NCBI GenBank assembly: GCA_039519185.1
Contig: CM076849.1
Span: 69,186,784-69,250,783 of the forward strand
DNA length: 64,000 bases
Direction of reading: 5' to 3'
DNA from: Astragalus membranaceus
Taxonomy: Eukaryota > Streptophyta > Magnoliopsida > Fabales > Fabaceae
The number at the start of each line of letters is the position of its first letter. The stretch's first letter is position 1. Both the position numbers and the translations under genes were made by a program. Below the pieces are notes generated by a model. The model saw only the letters and a program-made list of their open reading frames with translations. It did no database searches and had not been told where the DNA came from. Positions 31,823 through 41,729 of this stretch are shown here, one piece after another.

Positions 31823-32608
31823 CTAGCCAGTGCTGGTTTCCCTGACAAGTACCGCGCTCAACGCTTCATCGGCCACAGCGAGGTACAAGTATAATGTTTC
31901 TCCCTCCTCGGGACGTGTCAAAACGGGTGGTTCAAAGAGGGTTTCTTTTAAAAGGGTCAGTGCCTGCTCTTGCTCAGCGGTCCAATCAAAACCTGTTTCT
32001 TTCTTAAGAAGCTTGAACAAAGGTAGGGACTTGTGGGCTGCTTTTGAAATGAATCGGGACAGCGCTGCTATCATCCCGATGAGCTTCTGAATTTCTTTCT
32101 TTGTGGTGGGGGATGCCATCTCGGTCACGACTCTGCATTTGTCTGGGTTGGCCTCGATGCCTCTTTCAGTGAAATAGAAACCGAGGAACTTCCCTGCACG
32201 GACTCCAAAAGTGCACTTCTCGGGGTTCAATCTCATATTGTTCTTCCGGATTTCAGAAAACACTTCTGTCAGGTCCTTGAGGTGATCTCGGTCGCTTTTG
32301 CTTTTCACTATCATGTCGTCTATGTATACTTCGATTGTCCGGCCGATTTGACTTTTGAAGATTTTATTCATCATTCTTTGATAGGTCGCCCCGGCGTTCT
32401 TGAGTCCAAACGGCATCACGCGATAACAATAATTCCCCTGCTCTACCATGAACGCTGTTTTCTCCTGATCGGGCGGGAACATCGGGATTTGGTTGTATCC
32501 CGAGTACGCGTCCATGAAAGATAACAAACGGAATCCTGAGGCGCTTTTGACTAACTTGTCCACGCTAGGGACGGGGAAGGCGTCTTTGGGACGACACACA
32601 TTCTCCAT
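31823..32608 (-). CDS. Reverse transcriptase of Tat-type copy 2 (5' truncated frame)
   Basis: 261 open residues with MPFGLKNAGATYQRMMNKIF, the YIDD catalytic box (EVYIDDMIVKSK) and the thumb/connection region to TLYLYLAVADEALSAVLVRE. The start is not real: upstream, the frame NGKWRMCV is joined to PKDAF with about 20 bases missing (the DYTDLNRAC segment), which shifts the frame. It stops where RNase H begins. Confidence 0.85.
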   Translation of the reverse strand: MENVCRPKDAFPVPSVDKLVKSASGFRLLSFMDAYSGYNQIPMFPPDQEKTAFMVEQGNYCYRVMPFGLKNAGATYQRMMNKIFKSQIGRTIEVYIDDMIVKSKSDRDHLKDLTEVFSEIRKNNMRLNPEKCTFGVRAGKFLGFYFTERGIEANPDKCRVVTEMASPTTKKEIQKLIGMIAALSRFISKAAHKSLPLFKLLKKETGFDWTAEQEQALTLLKETLFEPPVLTRPEEGETLYLYLAVADEALSAVLVRETSTG

Positions 32609-32705
32609 TTTCCGTTAGATTTCTTCACTAGGACTACGTTTGACAGCCAGGTGGTGTACTTAATTTCTTTTACGAAATTTGCCTCCACGAGGTCCTTCAC
32701 AGCCT

Positions 32706-33758
32706 TCACAGCGGCTTCGGCTTTCTCTCCCTTCTAGACACTTCTTCTCTGGGCGACCCACTTAGTGTCGGGATAACGGCCAGGTGGTGACAGGCTACCT
32801 CAGGTGGTATTCCTGGCATGTCAGCTGCAGACCAGGCAAACAGGTCCGCATTCTCCCTTAGGCAGATGGTAAGTTTCTCTTTGACCTCCTCGGGGAGGTC
32901 GGAGCCTATCTTGATAGTCTTAGTGGGGTCTTCTCCTAACTGGATGGAGATGAAGGCGCCATATGGCTCGGGCCTCTTCATGCGCTTTTTGAGTTCCTTA
33001 GCGAGGGTGGAATCTTCCTCCTCTTCCTCACTGTCCGAATCATATCTGGCATCTAAGTCTGCCAAATTTATTTCAGCTTCTCTCCCGGATTCCCCGCCTG
33101 AGTTTCTTACTTCCGTAATCTCTTTTTTATCCTTGAGGCTCATGTAGTAACATCTACGCGCTGCGTCCAGATCTGCCTCGAGGGTCACAATCTTATTCTC
33201 TAAATCGTGGAATTTCATCTTCAGATGAACTGTTGAGGTTACTGCCCCTAGCTTGCCCAACGCTGGCCTCCCGATAATGCACTGGTAGACAGATTTGCAT
33301 GGGAGGATTAGGAAAGCTGTTTTGACAGTTCTGCACAAAGGTAGCTCACCATCGAGGTCTCCATAGGTGACCATCTGCTCCAAGTGGCCTCGAGGCCTAG
33401 TTCTCGACCCGTTGAACCCGGTCAAATCTTCTCCTCGATATGGAGTCAGGTCGGCGGGGGAGATGCTCAAAACTTGCAGCAGGTCTTCGAAAATGATGTC
33501 TACTGAGCTTCCCTGGTTGACCAGGATTCTTCTTACTTCGATATTGGCCATAATGGCAGTAATGAGCAGTGAAACGTGTTTGTTTGGTTTTCCATCAAGC
33601 AAATCTCTGTCGTCAAAGGATAAGGGCGGCCTGACTGGTCCTTTCCTAGGGGGTTGCTTCCCTGAATCACCATGGCTGCTGGCCACAATGTCCTTGGGAT
33701 CTGGCCTTCTCTCCAGGTGCTTCCTTGCCAGGCGCCCTCTTGGGCGCCCTCCTGCCAT
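32706..33758 (-). CDS. Protease and linker of Tat-type copy 2
   Basis: 350 residues. The protease site is VRRILVNQGSSVDI, where the catalytic Asp has become Asn (DQGSS in copy 1), so it should be inactive. GFNGSRTRPRGH and VYQCIIGRPALGKLG follow, then an acidic linker (DARYDSDSEEEEED) and the start of the RT region (ADMPGIPPEVACHHLAV), where the frame is lost. Its first ~30 residues are translated from the GGCGCC repeat and are not real Gag. Confidence 0.8.
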   Translation of the reverse strand: MAGGRPRGRLARKHLERRPDPKDIVASSHGDSGKQPPRKGPVRPPLSFDDRDLLDGKPNKHVSLLITAIMANIEVRRILVNQGSSVDIIFEDLLQVLSISPADLTPYRGEDLTGFNGSRTRPRGHLEQMVTYGDLDGELPLCRTVKTAFLILPCKSVYQCIIGRPALGKLGAVTSTVHLKMKFHDLENKIVTLEADLDAARRCYYMSLKDKKEITEVRNSGGESGREAEINLADLDARYDSDSEEEEEDSTLAKELKKRMKRPEPYGAFISIQLGEDPTKTIKIGSDLPEEVKEKLTICLRENADLFAWSAADMPGIPPEVACHHLAVIPTLSGSPREEVSRRERKPKPL

Positions 33759-34005
33759 GTGCCACCTTGCCAGGCGCCCTCTTGGGCGCTTTCATGCCAG
33801 ATGTCTCCTTGCCAGGCGCCCTCTTGGGCGCTCTCATGCCAGATGTTTCCTTGCCAGGCGCCCTCCTGCCATGCGTCACCTTGCCAGGCGCCCTCTTGGG
33901 CGCTCTCATGCCAGATGTCTCATTGCCAGGCGGCCTCTTGGGCACCCTCCTTCCAGTCCTGCCAGGCGCCCTCTTGGGCGCCCCCCTGCCAGATGGTGTG
34001 ACTTG
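33715..34005. repeat. GGCGCC repeat in place of gag, Tat-type copy 2
   Basis: About seven units of TTGCCAGGCGCCCTCTTGGG followed by CGCTCTCATGCCAGATGTCT. Each unit has perfect 7-bp arms GGCGCCC and GGGCGCC around TCTT. It stands exactly where most of gag should be, between the gag start (34159) and the protease. The core is the same as in the minisatellite at the other end of the element. Confidence 0.88.
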
Positions 34006-34159
34006 CTAGGAAATTCAAAGGTTGGCTTGCCTTCAAAGGTAGGGCAGGTTGGCTAGTACCTTCGTCAGGTAGGCAGGCGACGTTGTCTTCCGGAGAGTCC
34101 TCTGGTTGGGATGCAGGTATGGCAACGCTCTGAACCCGGGGTCTGCCTGTGGGAGCCAT
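34006..34159 (-). pseudogene. Gag N-terminal stub of Tat-type copy 2
   Basis: Starts MAPTGRPRVQSVAIPASQPE, 49 bp after the PBS on the minus strand, and is analogous to MPPRGRPRG of copy 1. After about 50 residues it enters the GGCGCC repeat, and the capsid part is missing. Confidence 0.55.
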
Positions 34160-34207
34160 GGAGTAGCAAGAGAAAAATTCGAGTAGTGATGATGTGAAAG
34201 ATAGATA

Positions 34208-34226
34208 TCTCCCACTGTGGTCGCGA
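34208..34226 (-). other. Primer-binding site of Tat-type copy 2
   Basis: TCGCGACCACAGTGGGAGA on the minus strand next to the LTR; copy 1 has TGG at the start, so one base has changed. Confidence 0.65.
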
Positions 34227-34227
34227 A

Positions 34228-34591
34228 TGTTCTGTACCTAGCAGTATTTTGGTAGGCTGCTGTTGGTAGATCTCTTGCTGTCCTGGCAGGAGGTTAGTGA
34301 GCGCCCGGGGGGGTACCTGCAAAGCCACTCCGACGCTCAAGTTAGTATGAGAATAAGCTAGTGAATTTGCAAGGGAAGAGTGTGTACCATATAAATGGCT
34401 ATGCGAGCCGGTATTTATAGGAAATCGATGTTCGTTGTGGATCGTCGGATCAGTGGAGGCGATTTGGACCCTCCAAGCGTATTGGACTTGTATGTTGTGG
34501 ATATGGGTCAAATCGATTGGGCTGATCCATATCCGTTGCTAAACGCACCTCCTGGAATTGCTAAATGGACCTCTTGGTCCAGTCCAGAACA
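34228..34591 (-). repeat. 5' LTR of Tat-type copy 2
   Basis: 364 bp with TG...CA ends and the TSD AACCT immediately outside. A TATA-like box lies at 34412-34419 (TATAAATA, minus). The right-end string AGTCCAGAACA is shared with the LTR of copy 1. Confidence 0.85.
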
Positions 34592-34596
34592 AACCT

Positions 34597-34951
34597 TAGG
34601 AGAAAAAATGTATAACCAAGAACAAGGATAAGAGACAAAATAGCTCCCTTCGCTACACATGTTTACCCATACTATTCGGCACCCTACGGGTCTAATGTCT
34701 TTTCTAAAGTGAACGCTCACAATGATTGGCTGTTGTAGCCTAAGAAGATTTCAGGCCTTTAGAGTCAAGTATTCTTCTAGAGGGTTGACCACACTAGGAT
34801 GTAAATCCAAAATGATAGCAAATGTATACTAAGGTCAATATAATAGTGGTCATTATAAAATAGTTGTCTTCTAGCCTTGTTCCTTTAGAGACCATTGTAT
34901 GGATTATTACATCTTAGCGAAATTGTCTACTTACGATCATTACCTCTGGTG
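34597..34951. other. Unassigned DNA between Tat copy 2 and the Tekay array
   Basis: About 355 bp with no recognised gene or repeat; it is the DNA into which both elements inserted. Confidence 0.4.
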
Positions 34952-34956
34952 GGCCA

Positions 34957-37108
34957 TGTAACACCCCTTTTCTACCCCTCAATTTACACGTCATTATCAG
35001 AGTAAATTTCCTTTTCAAAAATATTAATTTAATTGATAGAAAAGAAATGCCACATCGTCATAAGAAACTCATCGTTTGCACTCATTAAAGTTTGTGCAAC
35101 AAACCACCGTCATAAAAATTAAACCTCATAAATCAACACGTCACAGCGGAATAAGATGATAACTCACTAAGCCCCTCAAACACATCTCATATTCTCAACA
35201 TAGTCATTAAACAGTTAATCAACAACTAACAAACTTCAACTACGCCCCCTAGGTGCTACAGTATCAGAGAGCGACTCGACGGACATCCCAATAGCTAACA
35301 CAGAAGGCAGTAAGACCTTCACTCGCGGTTACCTGCAGCGTTGCCACAATAGAGCAACATTCCAAGGAGAAGGGGTGAGAATTTCAACAAAACATAATCA
35401 AGCACATAGTAGAGTAATGAAGACAAACAACCATACAACATCATTATCAACACCACATCATCATCGCCAAACACCAACTCAAAACACAATTTGCCAACAA
35501 GTCACAGTCATGAATATGCATGATAATGCAACCCACACCTGGGTATATGCATGATGGTACCATACTCGTCATAATAAGCCACTAGGGGCACACCGTCATC
35601 ATTAAGAGGCCGAAGCCTATTCGTCACAATGTGCACATGCTATGAGACTCTATGGACACATGTGCAATTTCACCAAAAAAAAGACACTCACCTGGAGTAC
35701 TCATCATCATCGTCATAAAACACTCATAGAGTGTATTCGTCGTAATTCATCACATTCACATTACAGCATCATTATAATCATACTCATAGAGTATATTCGT
35801 CACAAATCACCATAATTCATGTTACATCATCGTCATACATATCACCTTTGAAATTTGGGTAACAACACGTTTAGAGTTTAGAAAAACATCCCGTTTTAAT
35901 TTATAAAACATCACATCTTAATTTGAAAGACATCACATTTTAAATTCGGAAAAACACCACATTTTCAAGCTTGGGAAAAACACTACATTTGAATTGGGAA
36001 ACGTCACATTTTTATTAGTGGAAACATCACATTTTTATGGAGGAAACATCATATTTTTGTGGAGAAAACATCACCTTTAAAAACTGAGAAAACAGTGTGA
36101 AAACAGCAAAAAAACACTGGGAAACAGTGACTCGCGCTTGAAGCGCGAGCTGGGCGCGACTGAGGGGCGATTTGGCAGTTACAGCGTGCCACAGCGCAGC
36201 GCGCTTGCGCCTGGAGCGCGACTGCAGCGCGAGCGAGGCGCGAATGGGGAGCAACAGTGCAACGCACAGAAATTTCAGAAAAACTTAATTTTTCACCCAA
36301 CCCGATCACATCACAATTCTTTTCCACACATCACCAACACCAAAAACACGTTTTATTCACCAAATCAATCATCAAATTTAATCAAGGACACCATCGAATT
36401 TTCATTCCAACAAATCATCAAATTCTTCAATAACATCAATTTCATCAAAACAACATCAGAACTCTTCAACAATATCAATTCATCAAACATCATCAATTTC
36501 ATCAACAATATCAATTCATCAAAACATCATCAATTTCATCAACAATATCAATTCCCACAAACCCCACAAAACCCCACTATATGCCCAATCATGTTAAACC
36601 GAAACGCTCACCCTTACCTCGAATTTGTATGATCCGGAACAACGACGAAGGAGTCACGTACAAAACCCAGCAACACAACGAACGAAGCTTCTCCTTCTTC
36701 CTTCGAAACCGTAGCCACGCTCACTTCTTTGATCAATGAGGAATCAACACAATGGAGGTTAGGGATTGAAGGCTATAACACTAGGAAAAGGAAGAAAAAC
36801 GGCATAGAAGGATTAAGAACTCTTACCTAAAGAAAAACTTGAGAAGATTCCCCTCCTTCCACTCCTTTAGCGCAGCGCTCCTCACTCTCTCTCAATTCTG
36901 ATTTCTTTCTCTCAACAATGTGAAAATGAGAGAAGTTTGGCTTAGACCCCTAGGGTTTAAGCTGTGGGTTCAGCGAGCGCTGGGCCTCCCACGCCAACAC
37001 CACCCTCTTTACTCGTTCCACCTCCTGAACAACACCCATCATTTTAATTAAATTAATCACGCCTCCAATAAACGTAATAATTCGATTAAATATTTCCGGG
37101 GTGTTACA
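34957..37108 (-). repeat. Tekay array LTR1
   Basis: 2152 bp, TGTAACACCCC...GGGGTGTTACA. On the minus strand a purine tract (AAGTGGGGGAGAGT) lies next to it at 37109, so it acts as a 3' LTR. It holds the CTCGCGCTT/AAGCGCGAG hairpin at 36131-36149, and an ATCATCAAT-rich stretch at 36360-36560 that gives spurious open frames. Confidence 0.93.
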
Positions 37109-38192
37109 ACTCTCCCCCACTTAGGATTTTTTTCGTCCTCGAAAACATACCTGATTCAAACAATTCTGGATACGACTCTCGCATCTTATCTTCCAGCTCC
37201 CATGTCAGGCTTTCACTAGCTGCTCCAAACCAAACAACCTTCACCAGATTGATCTTCTTACCTCGAAGGGTCTTCACTTCCCTATCCTCAATTCGTACAG
37301 GCACGGTCTCCACAGTGAGATTATCCCGCACCTCTACATCATCTGGTTGGATCACATGGGACGTATCTGCAATATACTTCCGAAGCTGCGACACGTGAAA
37401 CACGTCGTGCAAGTTCGAAAGATTAGGTGGCAAGGCCACCCGATATGCAACACTTCCAACTCTTTCCGTAATCTGATACGACCCAATGAAACGAGGAGTC
37501 AACTTCTTCGATTTCAGCGCACGTCCAACACCAGTCATAGGTGTGCCCCTCAGGAACACGTGGTCACCCGCTTCAAATTCTAAATCTTTCCTTCTCTTAT
37601 CATGGTAGCTTTTCTGTCTACTCTGCGACGCTTTCATTTTCTCCCGGATCACCTTGACTTTCTCAGTAGTCTCTCTGACTAGCTCAGGTCCAAGTATTAA
37701 ACTTTCCCCAGTCTCATACCAACATACCGGAGTCCTACACCTCCGACCATACAACGCCTCAAATGGCGCCATCCCAATAGTGGAATGATAACTATTGTTG
37801 TATGTAAACTCGATCAATGGAAGATGAGTATCCCACGCACCTCCCTGCTCTAGAACACATGACCTCAACAGATCTTCCAACGATTGAATCGTCCTCTCTG
37901 TCTGCCCATCAGTTTGAGGGTGATAAGCTGAACTCAAACTCAATTTCGAACCCAACTCCTTCTGCAAACTACTCCAAAAGTCCGAAGTGAACCTTGGGTC
38001 TCTATCCGACAAAATGCACAAAGGAACGCCATGCAACTTCACAATCACCTGAATATAGATCTCTGCCAATCTTGACACCGGATACTTAATGCCGATAGGA
38101 ATGAAATGAGCAGACTTCGTCAATCTATCCACAATCACCCAAATCGAATCGTGCCCTCTCACCGTATTGGGTAACCCAGTCACAAAATCCAT
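37104..38192 (-). CDS. Integrase catalytic and chromodomain region, Tekay unit 1
   Basis: 362 residues from the Met after an in-frame TGA. Catalytic residues are Asp2 (MDFVTGLP), Asp63 (LSDRDPRF) and Glu99 (DGQTERTIQS), with the usual 35 residues between the last two. The GPY/F motif is altered to GSY (PRFIGSYQITERVG); unit 2 keeps GPY. The end (VRIEDREVKTLRGKKINLVK then VVWFGAASESLTWELEDKMR) is a chromodomain-like module that in chromoviruses steers insertion to certain chromatin. The zinc-binding start of integrase is in the upstream ORF. Confidence 0.9.
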   Translation of the reverse strand: MDFVTGLPNTVRGHDSIWVIVDRLTKSAHFIPIGIKYPVSRLAEIYIQVIVKLHGVPLCILSDRDPRFTSDFWSSLQKELGSKLSLSSAYHPQTDGQTERTIQSLEDLLRSCVLEQGGAWDTHLPLIEFTYNNSYHSTIGMAPFEALYGRRCRTPVCWYETGESLILGPELVRETTEKVKVIREKMKASQSRQKSYHDKRRKDLEFEAGDHVFLRGTPMTGVGRALKSKKLTPRFIGSYQITERVGSVAYRVALPPNLSNLHDVFHVSQLRKYIADTSHVIQPDDVEVRDNLTVETVPVRIEDREVKTLRGKKINLVKVVWFGAASESLTWELEDKMRESYPELFESGMFSRTKKILSGGEL

Positions 38193-38210
38193 GGAGATAC
38201 TATCCCACTT

Positions 38211-40616
38211 TCACTCTGGAACATTCAACGGTTGCATCATCCCTGCAGACTTCTGATGCTCGACCTTCGATTTCTGACAGGTCAAACACGAATACACAAA
38301 CTGCGCCACATCGCGCTTCAACCCAGGCCACCAGAACATCTTTTTCAGATCTTGATACATTTTTGTCGCTCCGGGATGGATACTCAACTTACTTCTGTGG
38401 CCTTCTTCGATAATTGCCTTTCTCATCTCCACATCTTCGGGAACACAAATCCTTCCTCGATATCTCAATACATTCTGCGCATCTATCTCGAAGTCCTCAT
38501 TCTCAAACTGACCAATCCCACTCATCAGATCAACCAATTTCACATCTAACTTCTGCGCTTCTCGGATACCAGCCATAAAATCATTGCCAATTTTCAACAT
38601 ACCCAACCTGACACTCTGAGGTGTAACTTCACAAACTAAACTCATGTCCCTGAATTGCTCAATTAACTCAAACTCTCTAGCCATCAATGCCGACATATGC
38701 AAAGTCTTCCGACTCAAAGCATCTGCAACCACATTAGCTTTACCCGGGTGATAACTCAACTCAAAATCATAATCCTTCAATAGTTCTAACCACCGGCGCT
38801 GCCTCATATTCAACTCTTTCTGATCGAACAGATACCGAAGGCTCTTGTGATCACTGAACACCTCAAATCTCGATCCATACAAGTAATGTCTCCAAATTTT
38901 CAATGCGAATACCACAGCAGCAAGTTCTAAGTCGTGAGTAGGGTAATTCTTTTCATGAATTCTCAATTGCCTCGACGCATAAGCGATCACTTTCCCATCT
39001 TGCATAAGCACACCACCCAAACCCATCTTGGAAGCATCGCAATAAACCACAAACGGCTCAACCGGATTAGGCAGGGTCAACACTGGGGACGTAGTCAACC
39101 TCCTTTTCAATTCACTGAAACTCTCTTCACATCGGTCATCCCACACAAAAGCCTTGCCCTTGCAAGTCAATTGGGTCAACGGCAGAGCCAACTTCGAAAA
39201 CCCCTCAATGAATCTTCTATAATAACCTGCTAGTCCCAGAAAACTCCTTATCTCAGTAACGGACTTCGGGGATTCCCACTGCAACACCGCATCAACCTTA
39301 GAAGGATCCACCGCAATCCCCTCACTAGAGATCACATGATCGAGAAAACTGACTTCTTTCAACCAAAACTCACACTTGGATAACTTCGCATATAACTTTC
39401 GATCCCTCAGAATTTCCAACACCAACCTCAGATGTCCCGCATGCTCCTCTTCAGACTTAGAATAAATTAGAATATCATCAATGAAAACCACTACAAACTT
39501 ATCCAAATACTCGCGAAAGATTTGGTTCATGTACCCCATGAATACCCCCGGCGCATTAGTCACACCGAAAGGCATAACGGAATACTCATAATGCCCATAT
39601 CTTGTCCTAAATGCCGTCTTCTGGATATCTTCATCCTTTACCTTGATCTGATGATAACCAGACCTTAAGTCAATCTTGCTAAATACTTTAGCACCCACCA
39701 ACTGATCCATCAAATCATCAATTCTCGGTAACGGATACTTGTTCTTGATTGTAACTTTATTTAATTGGCGATAGTCTACACACAACCTCATACTACCATC
39801 TTTCTTTTTCACTAGCAACACTGGAGCTCCCCAAGGCGACACACTCGGTCTTACAAACTTCTTTTCTAATAAATCCTCAAGTTGCTTTTTCAATTCTGCC
39901 AACTCAGAAGCAGACATTCTATATGGTGCCATAGACACAGGCTTAGTGCCAGGAACTAGATCAATAGTAAATTCCACCTCTCTCTCTGGTGGTACATCCG
40001 GAATCTCATCAGGAAACACCTCAGAAAACTCGCGCACTACCTGCAACTCATCAAGCTTCGCTTGGCTCTCGGCAGACAACGACGCTAATAGAGAAAACAA
40101 CTGAACCCCTTCTCTCATCACCCTATGCAGCTGACCCGCAGACAGCAAACCAGACTTCTCTTCAGGCAAATCAAAAGTCACGGACTTTTCACGACAGTTG
40201 ATATGAACATGATTATCAACTAACCAGTCCATACCCAGAATGACATCCATTCCACTCAGCGGCAAACAGATCAAATCAACTAAAAATTCTCTACCATATA
40301 TAGATACAGGACATTTGGCACATACAACGGAGGTAGCTACCGAACCCTTAGCTGGAGTATCGATAACCATCTCTCTCAACATATCAGATAAGACAAGACT
40401 TAGTCTCTTAACACATGCGGCAGCAATAAAACTATGGGTAGCACCAGTATCAACAATAGCAATAAGAGGAAAATTATTGATATAGCACGTACCTCGAATC
40501 TCATTCACTATGTCAGACTCAGCCAGGGCGAACACTTTCCCAAAAGACTTCTCCTTCTTAGGTTTTGAGCACTGTGTACTGATATGACCACTCTCCCCAC
40601 AATTAAAACATACCAT
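38211..40616 (-). CDS. Zinc knuckle, protease, RT, RNase H and integrase zinc domain, Tekay unit 1
   Basis: 801 residues. In order: last zinc knuckle CFNCGESGHISTQC (residues 3-16), protease IAIVDTGATHSFIA near 55, RT with FIDD at about 378-381 and MPFGVTNAPGVF upstream, RNase H with YCDASKMGLGG near 525 and NVVADALSRK near 640, and the integrase HHCC domain ending in CLTCQKSKVEHQ. It stops with TGA after NVPE, where the next codons (KWDSISMDF) continue integrase in the same frame, so a Trp-to-stop change is likely. Two more zinc knuckles lie upstream in this frame. Unit 2 shares the same lesion. Confidence 0.93.
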   Translation of the reverse strand: MVCFNCGESGHISTQCSKPKKEKSFGKVFALAESDIVNEIRGTCYINNFPLIAIVDTGATHSFIAAACVKRLSLVLSDMLREMVIDTPAKGSVATSVVCAKCPVSIYGREFLVDLICLPLSGMDVILGMDWLVDNHVHINCREKSVTFDLPEEKSGLLSAGQLHRVMREGVQLFSLLASLSAESQAKLDELQVVREFSEVFPDEIPDVPPEREVEFTIDLVPGTKPVSMAPYRMSASELAELKKQLEDLLEKKFVRPSVSPWGAPVLLVKKKDGSMRLCVDYRQLNKVTIKNKYPLPRIDDLMDQLVGAKVFSKIDLRSGYHQIKVKDEDIQKTAFRTRYGHYEYSVMPFGVTNAPGVFMGYMNQIFREYLDKFVVVFIDDILIYSKSEEEHAGHLRLVLEILRDRKLYAKLSKCEFWLKEVSFLDHVISSEGIAVDPSKVDAVLQWESPKSVTEIRSFLGLAGYYRRFIEGFSKLALPLTQLTCKGKAFVWDDRCEESFSELKRRLTTSPVLTLPNPVEPFVVYCDASKMGLGGVLMQDGKVIAYASRQLRIHEKNYPTHDLELAAVVFALKIWRHYLYGSRFEVFSDHKSLRYLFDQKELNMRQRRWLELLKDYDFELSYHPGKANVVADALSRKTLHMSALMAREFELIEQFRDMSLVCEVTPQSVRLGMLKIGNDFMAGIREAQKLDVKLVDLMSGIGQFENEDFEIDAQNVLRYRGRICVPEDVEMRKAIIEEGHRSKLSIHPGATKMYQDLKKMFWWPGLKRDVAQFVYSCLTCQKSKVEHQKSAGMMQPLNVPE

Positions 40617-40744
40617 CTCTTTCTTATCACAGCTGGAAGATATGTGCCCCTCTTTCCCACACCGATAACATCTCTTCTTATCCCCGCTTGGGCAATCTGG
40701 ACTCTTATGACCTGCTTTCCCACACGTGTAACAAGTAATACTGG

Positions 40745-41503
40745 CTACAGCATCTCCCCCGCTTCGCTTAGACTCACCAACAACTTACCAACAAACTTCC
40801 CTTTGCCCTTACCAGCAGGCACCTCATATGGCTTACCACGACTTGAGAAGTTCTTTTGCTTTTCCTTCATAACTCTGGAGAAGGCATTATTGTCCTCCTC
40901 AAAGATCCTGGCGCTATCAACTAATAGGGAAAACACACGAATTTGCTGATATCCTATGGCTCTCTTAATATCAGCACACAACCCGTTTTCAAACTTGATG
41001 CATTTGGAGAACTCAGCACCCTCTCCATCATAGTGCGGATAAAACTTGGACAGCTCAGTAGATTTTGCAGCATATTCAGTTACAGACATGCTACCTTGTT
41101 CAAGCCTCAGAAACTCAACCTCTTTCTTTCCGCGGACATCTTCCGGATAGTATTTCCTCCTGAACTCTCTCTCGAACACAGCCCAAGTAATCTCCTCATT
41201 AGCGATCATCAATCTCTGCCTAGCCGTCATCCACCAATCATCAGCCTCTCTCTTCAACATGTGCGTACCATAACGAACCTTTTGGGCATCGGTACAATCC
41301 ATAACGCGGAAGATCCGCTCCATCTCTCTCAGCCACTCAAGGGCACTATCAGGGTTATACCCGCCTTCAAAAGTAGGAGGGTTCTCACGCTGGAACGTAG
41401 TCAAACTGCGCGTTCCATCATTAACAGTACCGGTTATGTTTCCCATAACCCCAGCTATAGCCTGCAAAGCAGCAGCAAGTGCAGCATCGTTCCGTCCTGC
41501 CAT
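40745..41503 (-). CDS. Gag of Tekay unit 1
   Basis: 252 residues starting MAGRNDAALAAALQAIAGVM. It has the chromovirus Gag pattern: FEGGYNPDSALEWLREMERI, DWWMTARQRL, FEREFRRKYYPEDVRGKKEV and FLRLEQGSMSVTEYAAK. The frame ends at GEML; one base out of register, the sequence continues as VGESKRSGGDAVASITCYTC into the zinc knuckles, so a 1-base frameshift lies at roughly 40770-40790. Unit 2 has the same break. Gag would form the particle. Confidence 0.9.
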   Translation of the reverse strand: MAGRNDAALAAALQAIAGVMGNITGTVNDGTRSLTTFQRENPPTFEGGYNPDSALEWLREMERIFRVMDCTDAQKVRYGTHMLKREADDWWMTARQRLMIANEEITWAVFEREFRRKYYPEDVRGKKEVEFLRLEQGSMSVTEYAAKSTELSKFYPHYDGEGAEFSKCIKFENGLCADIKRAIGYQQIRVFSLLVDSARIFEEDNNAFSRVMKEKQKNFSSRGKPYEVPAGKGKGKFVGKLLVSLSEAGEML

Positions 41504-41600
41504 TCTAGCACTGCAACAGAAAACAGAATTCAGAAACGAGTAACAAAACTCAAATGTTACTCAACTAGACGACTCAACAACCGGCCGGACAGACCGAACT

Positions 41601-41612
41601 GCTCTGATACCA
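41601..41612 (-). other. Primer-binding site, Tekay unit 1
   Basis: TGGTATCAGAGC on the minus strand, four bases from LTR2; initiator Met-tRNA type. Confidence 0.9.
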
Positions 41613-41729
41613 CTAATGTAACACCCCTTTTCTACCCCTCAATTTACACGTCATTATCAGAGTAAATTTCCTTTTCAAAAATATTAATTTAATTGATAGA
41701 AAAGAAATGCCACATCATCATAAGAAACT

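Larger units (their letters stand above)
17859..34591 (-). mobile_element. Ty3/gypsy Tat-type LTR retrotransposon (copy 2), with nested insertions
   Basis: The left LTR starts TG at 17859 and the right LTR ends CA at 34591; both are flanked by AACCT (17854-17858, 34592-34596). PBS, a gag stub, protease, RT, archaeal-type RNase H and integrase follow on the minus strand in gypsy order. A SIRE-type element (20825-29446) is inserted in its 3' part. Most of gag is gone and replaced by GGCGCC-rich repeats; pol has several frameshifts and stops. The two LTRs agree over about 209 bp (R-U5 side) and then differ. Confidence 0.85.

Noticed and set aside
36138..36632. 164-codon plus-strand frame (and copies at 45403 and 52063)
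   Set aside because: Lies in the Tekay LTR and is driven by ATCATCAAT repeats; not a gene.
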